The position numbers and the translations under genes were made by a program. A stretch of DNA of 64,000 nt from Baylisascaris procyonis. Lineage: Eukaryota > Nematoda > Chromadorea > Rhabditida > Ascarididae. How positions within the stretch are numbered: the stretch's first letter is position 1; each line of letters starts with the position of its first letter. The notes under the pieces were generated by a model. It made no database searches, was not told the origin of the DNA, and saw only the letters and a list, made by a program, of their open reading frames with translations. Positions 56,201 to 64,000 of the stretch are shown here, in pieces. The DNA is taken from the NCBI GenBank assembly GCA_037389465.1, contig JAZARR010000213.1:5500501-5564500 (forward strand). Direction: 5' to 3'.

Positions 56201-57520
56201 CAACCGAAAGCTATGAAAGTAAAAGGGCGGGGGGGGGGTGATGCAAACGATGAGCTATGACCATTGCTGTAAGATTGTTGAAAAGAATCTCTGCATAATT
56301 CCATTCCAAATGTTTTCATCTGAAATATGATGGGAAAAGAGTGCATAGTCTCAAAACAACACTGCTCAAAACATAGTGAGGAAATTCAACAAGAGAGAAA
56401 GATCCGAAGTTTCATCGTTTGAATGATTTACGTTAAAATGTTTCATTCTGCGAATATTTAAGTTCCGGTATACAGATGATGCACTCCATATATAAGAACT
56501 CTTGGAAATGAATAAAATTATTCTTCGCCTGCTATTCGAGTTACTTGGCAGTCTGCATCATCTAAGGACTCAGCCGGTGAAATGGCTGTCCTCTTCCGCT
56601 TGAAGCCCCTGCAACTTGACTCTATGCATCTGTGTGCTGTACCCAAATTCAGTCTGCAATGTCCAGCGCTCTCGAAAATTTGAGGATCTATCTCTCTGGC
56701 ATTTGGGGCTTAGCTGCAGATTTGGATGCATGAAGGAACCATATTTTCAGCCGCACCGGAATGGACGTCAGAGTGGACTAAGACCTGATGTTCTGTGCCA
56801 ATATTTGTTAGATCGGCATCTGTCTGATCGAGAACGTCACGAGCTTCTGCGACCGGAGAAAAAAGCCTGTAGTACTGCTGATAGCTCTACCGTAATTTCT
56901 TGATCCGTCTAGTCGGCCTTGCTCAGGGTCTTTCGCTAACGTTGGCCTCGTGGTAAGCATTCGACTAAGTCTAGCAATAAACAATTTAACTTTTGAGAGT
57001 TTACGAAGCCAGCTGATATTGTTAACGAAAAACAGAGGGGTAGACAGCAGCATAAAATATTCAAAAGATAGCATTTCGAAACGTTTGCTTTTATTCAATT
57101 TTGCGCTAAATTTCTTTGAGCAAAGGTGTTGTTTTGAGATTATGCACTCTTTCCGCATCATATCTGAAATGAAAATATTTGCAAGAGCTTTTCGATAAAA
57201 ATATATAATATTATTTTTCTTCAATATAATTTCTCATTCTACTTTCAACTCCAATCGGAGCCCACATATGACCATTTTTTGTGAGCGTCTAACATGTGCA
57301 GAAACATATATTATTAAGTCAACTGGTTTTTTTTGCTTCGTTTATGAAATAGTGTTGTAGCACTTACTTAATACTGTATATTACAGCTTCAAGCGAGTCG
57401 ACCAAATGCCTTACTGGATGTTGGCCTTTGCTTTTTGTTATAATAGGCTGCCTACTTGCATTGATAGTGCTCGTTGTACTTTTTATAGCTCTGAGTGTTT
57501 ATATACAAAAATATCTATAA
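53222..57520 (+). CDS. Ser/Thr-rich protein with C-terminal membrane anchor (4 exons)
   Basis: Model: 53222-53450, 55748-55827, 56751-56868, 57387-57520. The phases fit throughout, giving 561 nt, 186 residues. The N-terminal third is Ser/Thr/Pro-rich (TASTSTLSEHSSPTSTTAKS), followed by VHLPPRPGTVRVNNMRR. Exon 3 is polar and helical (LLDRHLSDRERHELLRPEKK). The last exon has two Cys then about 28 hydrophobic residues (LLFVIIGCLLALIVLVVLFI), ending only six residues after LSVY. This is the layout of a tail-anchored protein facing the cytosol. The last exon and exon 3 are the most convincing. Donors after exons 1 (GTTACG), 2 (GTGATC) and 3 (GTAGTA) are mediocre, and exon 1 could extend to a GTAAAT donor at 53486. 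The true 5' end is uncertain. No family recognised. Confidence 0.55.
54527..54570. repeat. Perfect 17-bp inverted repeat with a 10-nt loop
   Basis: TAATAAAACCTCACCTG (54527-54543) and its exact complement (54554-54570) flank GCTACTTGAA. It lies in intron 1 of the 53.2 kb gene. The arms differ from those of the other two palindromes, so they are not copies of one element. Confidence 0.93.
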
Positions 57521-60170
57521 GATAACCTATCACTTGCACTGTTGACTTCAGAAGAAGTTTCACTTATTTGAACAAGGTTTTTTTATTACAGTTCCTATCA
57601 GTTGAAATGAAAAACAACGTTCCGAAAATTCGAATATAATTTGGCGTTATATTGAAAGACAAAAAAGGTTGTAAAGTTCTATAATTCAAGAGGAATTTGT
57701 TATTGATAAGGTCGACCGCTTTGTTTAAATATTCTCAATAGCAGCCAGGGAGAAAATCAATGCCAATAACATATATCTGCATAACTGTTCGATAGATTGC
57801 TAGACTTGTTAGTCAAACAAGATGAAGTTATTCAACTATATAGTAATTTCTTCAGTCTAGAATTAGTATTCAGAGAAGTTCCAAATTTCATTCAAATTCA
57901 TAAATTCTGACCTTCTAAGTTTTACCCTTGTTTACGCAGCAAAGGTTTATTTATGCGTAGTTACATAAGTTTTCTTAGCTACTAGTCGAGTCTACTATGT
58001 AAGGTTAATGAAAGCAATAAAAGAAAGAATATGGCTCATGTTATGTGAGATTGTCCCGAATAGCTCAACTTATGTGATACTCTCATGACTCATGTTCCCA
58101 AATTTATAATAAATCTGAGGGTGGAGCCTTTTTAGTTCATGAATTTCGGCACTAACATTCCACTCGAATTAAACTGTTGGCCAGAAACCTTTAAAAGCGT
58201 TTCGACAGCCTTGAGCATGGCCGTCAGATGTCACAGTTAGATGTAATGCACCATTGTCTGTGAGTTGATGTTTGTGCAGTCATTGAAGACAGTAAGGTCA
58301 CAAATTATCTGCCACTATTTTGAGGACAATTGCTATTGTTTTGCCGGTAGTCTTCTATTTAAGCGATTGAATGCAGTCGTTTATTTTATCAGCCTAAAGT
58401 AATAAGCGTTCATAAGCTGATGCATCCGAGGCGAATAGTCCTTTATCGAATAGTTCCATTCTCACACCGCTTCTGTTAAAAATCTGTTTCGCAAATAAAT
58501 ATTTTGCATATTCGAATCTCTACTTTGCAGAGTAGCAGGCCAGATTGCCCACATAAATAGGTGATAATTGATTAGTGCAAAAGACTTATCCATCAAAGGG
58601 TAGGCACCGTTTTGTTACGTTTATATCTGCAGGTTTTACAACGGTGGCCGAAGAATGCAGCAAGCTTCTCAAAATGGAGGTAGCGGAGAGAAAGGAGAGG
58701 GGAGGGGAATAGAGGAGAATTCGCGAGGTGGGGAGGGGGAAGCACATGGATATTGTCGTTGCATTGTCGTCAAATGTTTTTCGGAAGTGTTGTTATATAC
58801 CGTCATGCTCTTTACAACTCGAAAATATTCCCCATGATTTTCTATTTTCTACTATGCGTTCGAAAAGCGCGTGTGCTAAAGAATCCAAGCTTAGTGACGA
58901 ACCTGTAAAAATCTTCCCTTTTTATACTTAAAAAGTTATTCTTCACATTAAACTTGAACAAAGGAATGTGAAGGAAGCAAGAAGTGCATTTTTTTGCCAA
59001 AGAAAACAAGTGATGATCATTATGCGCATTTCGGGGCTGATTGCAAGATCCGACTCATTCAACTATGCAATTTTCAACAATCTTTACAGCGAATTATTCA
59101 ATTAGTGAATTAAAACAAGTAATAAACGTGACCGGAGAAGTAGGCATGATATTCACTTCTGCTTTTCAGCCGACCCCATCATTTCGATACCTGAATAGAC
59201 AAAAAATTAGGACAAAAAATTGCACACTATCTTCAACAACGATCAGTTCTGTGCAAATGCTGATCATAAAAAATCATTTTTTGGCTGAATTCGACTATTA
59301 GTGAAAAATTCAATTGGCAAATTTTATGGCATCGTCAAGTGCAATAAATATTACTTGAATGCATGAGATAGGTAAAGCATTCCGCACTGCATTCGCTGAA
59401 TTTGAACGGAAAAGAAATGTGTGAAAACATATGTGCACATTTAAAACACGCAAGCACACATATACGCATAAGCGCATCCGTACAAGCATGCGCATCTGCA
59501 CAGGCAAGCATGGGCGCATGCACATGCACAAGTGCACACATCCATCCATATGCACTCACCCATGCGTATACGTGAATAATATTTCCTCGATGTGCTCTCG
59601 AGAGATGATGCAAAAGCAAGCGAAAAGGGCATTCTTACTGTTCAGGATCCAATCCATAGATCTAAAGGGATTTCCAGGTTCGCCGGGATCGTTTCGCATG
59701 CGAATCTTCTATATTCCATTTCTATGAAACAACTTTAAAATAATCCTCTAAGTTGGCATCATGAAAACTCTCACGTCACAAAAGTTACCGAGAAGCATTT
59801 ATTAGTATTCGTTATCAGGCTCAACACCTCACATTATATTTCACAAAATTTTTCGCCGTCTCAGTCGTGTACGAAACAGCTCGTTGCGCAATAAGGTTTA
59901 CACATGCCTGTTGGTGGCGTGATTCGAATTTATAGAGGGCATTTCAACTACTGAGAGTAAGACACACATCTGAGAAGAGAACTTCCGAATCGGCATCTCT
60001 CACTTGTGATGTACACAGATATGTCGTCTATTGTAGTGAGTGTCTCGTGTCTGCTTGCTGTTTTCATTGAGAGTTTCACAGAGTGACCCATTTTAATGCT
60101 CGCGATCATCCGTTTCGAATGCCCTGATCCGGTGTGACCTCATTCCCTTTGTTGCATACTTTGGTCACCA
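57521..60170. other. Intergenic, no confident gene
   Basis: Holds the 3' end of the previous gene (AATAAA at 58016-58021 is one possible signal) and the upstream region of the sterol acyltransferase gene. A G/A-rich tract at 58.68-58.74 kb and a purine-pyrimidine alternating tract at 59.44-59.58 kb are the only distinctive sequences. ORFs of 60-98 codons here are low-complexity or unsupported. Confidence 0.5.
59439..59577. repeat. Alternating purine-pyrimidine tract rich in CA/TG/GC steps
   Basis: Runs such as GCGCATGCACATGCACAAG and ACACATATACGCATA make a stretch dominated by CA, TG and CG/GC steps, a pattern prone to Z-DNA. It produces false His/Cys/Met-rich frames on both strands (94-98 codons), which I treat as artefacts of the repeat. 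Confidence 0.65.
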
Positions 60171-60173
60171 TAG
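60171..60173 (+). promoter_or_regulatory. Possible SL trans-splice acceptor of the sterol acyltransferase gene
   Basis: CACCATAG ends at 60173, 19 nt upstream of the ATG at 60193. The pyrimidine tract is poor and the frame is open further upstream to TAA near 60094, so a different leader is possible. Confidence 0.35.
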
Positions 60174-60192
60174 TTGCGGTCAGTTCAGCGTG

Positions 60193-63100
60193 ATGTTGAA
60201 AACCCCATTAGCAGGATGTCAAAACCGTCATATCGTCAAAACATCGTAAGCGTTTCGTTTTATAATTTTTTAAACGTTTGTAAAATCTGTATTTTCACTT
60301 GAATTTTTGTTGGTTAGGCATAGATACTGCCAGTTGTGCTATGGAGAGTGGCACATCATGTTCTGGGAACGTTTCATTTTCTTCAAAATTCAAATCCACT
60401 CCACTCAATTTAGCATAATCTAAGCGTTTTTTATATAAAATGAGCAGAGATGTTGAAGTACTCTTTAAAAATATTGTAAGAGCAGAGTCGCTTAAAACGA
60501 ATTCATTCACTGATAAATTTTGAAATAACTATCTACTCGATTTATAGTTCACTTCATTCAATCGATAGATTTTCGTTTTGTGACAAATTTTATTGCCCTT
60601 TCAAGGACGAACATAACGACGAAAATCTGCGAAACTAGTTTATTAATGAATTTTTGCGAACAATTAATTCATTGATATTTTTTGAGATTTCAATTTAAAA
60701 AAATTTAAATTATTTCATACGTGATGCTGAAATTTGGCCTTCAAATATTCTAAAACGACTTTAAAATGGAATATTTTTTTATCGCTTTTTCACATCCGTT
60801 TATGCTGTCTTCATAAATAGATAAATGCCACTGAAATTCGCTTAGATGGCGATGTCATAAATTTAATGCGAATGAAGCCGAAAACTACTTTTTTTTTTTT
60901 GCAATGTTTGAGCTTCATTTTATCAAGCTTCCGCAGTGAACAATAAATCCCTAAGAAAACCGACGCAATAGCAAAGAGAGTTTGAAACATTGCTGTCACG
61001 ATAATAGTTTCAACTTATCCTCTTTGCTGTGCAATTGTTTTGATGCTTTTCGTCTAGTTCGAATTTTATTACTCACTATAAATAACTTTTTTTTAAGATT
61101 CATACATGCAATAAATATTTTAGTTGACAGATCATCAATCTCTACGTCAAAATTTCTCATATTCAAGTGGAAATATGCAAACGTAAAACATCCTACAAGC
61201 AATATGCAAATTTGAATTCATTACAGAGAATATCCCGAGAAATATGAAATGATTGGCAATGAACCAATAGCATCTGAGCTAACAAATGGCTACAAAGCAG
61301 ATATTATCGATAATAGCGTCGATCATCACAAACGATGTCATCATCACCATAAGAAGCTCATTTTCCGTGAGAAACACTTCAAACCTCGTGCCTCGCTTCT
61401 AACGTGAGTTTTATAAACAAATCGTTCTCTTGCCGAAATACAAAGCTGGAGTTTTTTTAATGGATGACTTTTAGAAGTAATGTGCCCAATAAGTAACCCC
61501 TTAAAATTCAAGTAAAGTTTAAAGACACCTTAGATAGTCAGCTCTATAAAGCTTGAGCTGAGCATAATATTCAGATTTACAAATACAAAACGATGATATA
61601 TCGAGTTTCACGGTACTTTCTTCAGCCGTCTTACTTGATAATGAGGAAAATAATACGCGCAAACTGAGTAGCCTTCTACGTGATTTATACAGCGATGTAG
61701 GCAAGGAGAAAATACTAAGCGGGAATTCATCTCCCTAGGCACTGGGCAAAAAGATGAATAAAAAGCCTCCTCTCATTTTCCAATCCCTTTTCTCTATAGT
61801 TTAGGAAAATTGTTGTAATTTTTATAACGCTTGATCGCTTACCTTCATGTAATTGCAACTTACGTAATGGGGTATTTATTCTTCGAATGTTTTTATAATG
61901 GTTCGATCAATTTTTTTTCTCGAATTTTCTAGTGTGATTAGAATTGCTCTATGAAGGCCATTCGATGCGTTCAATTGAGATATGATCTTTTTAAAATTGA
62001 TACCTCATTTTGTTTGGCATACAAAGACGCCTGCTGATGTAAAAAATTTCTATTAGCACGATCAATTTTTGTGAGTTTAATTTAGGGTCGAGAAAATTAT
62101 GATTCTCAAAGAGAACTCAAATATTTCTCTTTCTATTTGTTGTAACACCGATTCCGACCATCAGAAAATTAACTAAAATATTTGTCCCATTTCTGTAACG
62201 GCATCAGTTCCACTCAGATGTTAATAGAACAACCACCGACATTGCTTGATAGGTGAAAACTGCAACGTTGCATAAATACGTCGCATCTTCCACTGTCCTG
62301 CTGTAACGAAAAAAAAAACAGAAAAAAAAAGCTCTTCACGAAGCAAACTGCCGAACCGATGGCCGCCAGTATTTCTCGAAGTAGATTCTCATAGTCGGGA
62401 TCCTCACTAGTTTCCGACCCAAACTATCATGTTGAAAGCTACTGATATTGCTCATGCTTAGCGGGAGCTTCAAATGAAAATACGCTTTATTATTTAGTTG
62501 CTAACTCATGATGCTGGAATTGCAAATGGAGTTGCACTACTTCATCGGATCGAGGCACAGAAGTACAATCAATACCCATAAATATGCAAATAGTTTCGGA
62601 AGTGTGCGACCCATAAGCGTTGATCAAATAGTTTCACTGTCTCAAAAATATTAAACGGTATTTTTCAGTGTGCTTATGGAGAAGCCTGATATGCGTGCTC
62701 TGCGAAGTTTCATCATCTCATGCTTTATTCTTATGTTTATCGGGTCTTTCCTTCATGACTTGATGAATTACAAAAAGTATTTTTTATTTTAAACTTTCAT
62801 TGAGAATTTGGATAGAAATAAAGAAAAAAATCCACGTGATGGTTAATCATCAAAAAATTTACCGCATCAAATTTTATCACTCAAAGCTTCAGTAACGAAT
62901 ATTTCTCATGGCGTAATCATTTCCAATAAATTTTCTTTCAGTGAAAGTTCATTTCGTCTTTCAACTTTGGCAAAATTCGTACATATTTCATCAACTTTTA
63001 GCCAAAAAAGAAATGAGTACATGTCACCATATAGAATAAACTTCTGATCCTATAGAAATAACCGAGTTTCTGCTTATGCAAACATCTAACCCATCACACG

Positions 63101-64000
63101 TGGATTGTTTCATTTTCGTTAAAGATATTATCACTACATCAGAATACACCAATTATTATGTCTCATCATTTTTAACGTCGTTTCAGTCCGTTAAACCATC
63201 TCTGGTTGGTTGTGTGGAATTTCAAACAATTGCCCGAAACACTTTTTGTGTGGGCACTCATGGCTATGAGCACATTGCTTCCCTATTCTTTTCTGAAAAT
63301 GTGGAGCATGACACCTTGTAAAGAGGTCATTTTTTTTTTTTGCTTATTTCAGCAAAGTGGGAATGAATTGAAACAGATTAAAACAGAACAGTAAGTAACG
63401 CTTTTCCATATCACTGGGGATATCACAATCTAAAAATTTGAAGTATACGATTGCAAAAACTGTTGAACTTGGCCACATTCAAAGATAAATAATACTATTT
63501 TTGTTATTTGGAATGTTTCAACCATTTTTCGAGAGAGTAACCTAAAAAGCGATTTCATAAGTATCAATTATGCAATTAGCAAATTGCAGCAATAATTTGC
63601 AGAATATCGCCAAAGCAACAAAAAACGCAAACCCTAATACGCGCAAACGACCAACAAAAGCGATGACATTTGTGCGAAATGCTGAAGATGATTAAGTGCT
63701 CATTTTCGCTATAATTCCCACAATTCGTGCTCAATATTGTCGTTTACTGCTTCGTTTAACTCGCGAATGACAATCCCGTAACTTCTTATTGAAACTTTTT
63801 GAAAATGCGCATAATCATGGCTGCTTTTTGAATAATTTGAGTCCATCTAAGTCGTTATTTGAGGATGTCGTTGAGTTGACTTCTCTCCTGAAATTATTCA
63901 AACTATCATCTGCTAATGGAAACTACTCCACAAAGATGGAGAGAGAGGGGGATGGAGAGAAGGAGAGAGGAAGAGTTTATTGAACGATTGGGAAAATGCA
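60193..64000 (+). CDS. Sterol O-acyltransferase (MBOAT family), N-terminal exons, runs off the window
   Basis: Exons read: 60193-60245, 61227-61403, 62669-62776 and 63187-63317, all joined in phase (donors GTAAGC, GTGAGT, GTATTT, GTAAAG). They give about 156 residues. The enzyme family esterifies sterols with fatty acyl-CoA in the ER membrane. Residues from KHFKPRASLLTVL through two membrane segments (FIISCFILMFIGSFL; LFVWALMAMSTLLPYSFL) align in spacing with the start of the human SOAT1 membrane domain, with about one gap in 85 positions by eye. Exon 2 has a His-rich run (HHKRCHHHHKK). The active-site Asn/His region is beyond 64000. The frame of exon 4 stays open to 63394, so its end could lie at a GTAAGT donor after 63389 instead. 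DGAT1 is a relative but fits less well. Confidence 0.85.

Noticed and set aside
59310..59727. Overlapping 81- to 98-codon ORFs rich in Cys, Met and His
   Set aside because: Products of the alternating purine-pyrimidine tract; open on both strands without start or splice context.
63326..63352. 27- to 35-nt intron between the fourth sterol acyltransferase exon and a segment at 63353
   Set aside because: Too short for a normal intron; either exon 4 ends at 63317 and splices further away, or the frame reads through.

Overview
The window looks like nuclear DNA of a nematode, probably a parasitic one with long introns. It is AT-rich, its genes are split into short exons with T-rich TTTCAG-type acceptors, and several start codons lie 8 to 28 nt after an acceptor, as expected for spliced-leader (SL) trans-splicing. 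Two conserved proteins (a Rab6 GTPase and a mitochondrial medium-chain acyl-CoA dehydrogenase) and the start of a sterol O-acyltransferase are readable by eye. All gene models were built by hand from ORFs, splice sites and reading phase; no database search was run, and the species cannot be named from the sequence.

Layout. 1-4.1 kb: mostly non-coding, with one weak candidate for a small secreted peptide. 4.1-8.4 kb, minus strand: eight-exon acyl-CoA dehydrogenase gene, complete. 9.4-11.8 kb: three poor gene-like segments, two broken by in-frame stops, perhaps pseudogenes. 12-17.4 kb: mostly non-coding, with G-quadruplex-prone tracts near 15.3 and 15.6 kb. 17.5-20.4 kb, minus strand: nine-exon gene for an unrecognised cysteine-rich membrane protein. 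21.6-38.3 kb, plus strand: complete seven-exon Rab6 gene. Its 6.8 kb third intron contains a five-exon gene on the opposite strand for a coiled-coil, Ser/Lys-rich protein. 38.3-45.3 kb: mostly non-coding. 45.4-50.6 kb, plus: gene for an N-terminally membrane-anchored Lys/Glu-rich protein. 53.2-57.5 kb, plus: small gene for a Ser-rich protein with a C-terminal membrane anchor. 60.2 kb to the window end, plus: first exons of an MBOAT-family sterol O-acyltransferase gene that runs off the edge.

These genes do not form a pathway. Fatty-acid beta-oxidation, Golgi traffic and sterol esterification are ordinary, separate housekeeping functions. The least explained material is the two or three unrecognised membrane-protein genes, the nested antisense gene, three near-perfect palindromes in or between plus-strand genes (45.6, 49.8 and 54.5 kb), and the broken segments at 9.4-10.6 kb. 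I found no CRISPR array, rRNA, convincing tRNA, or intact transposon.
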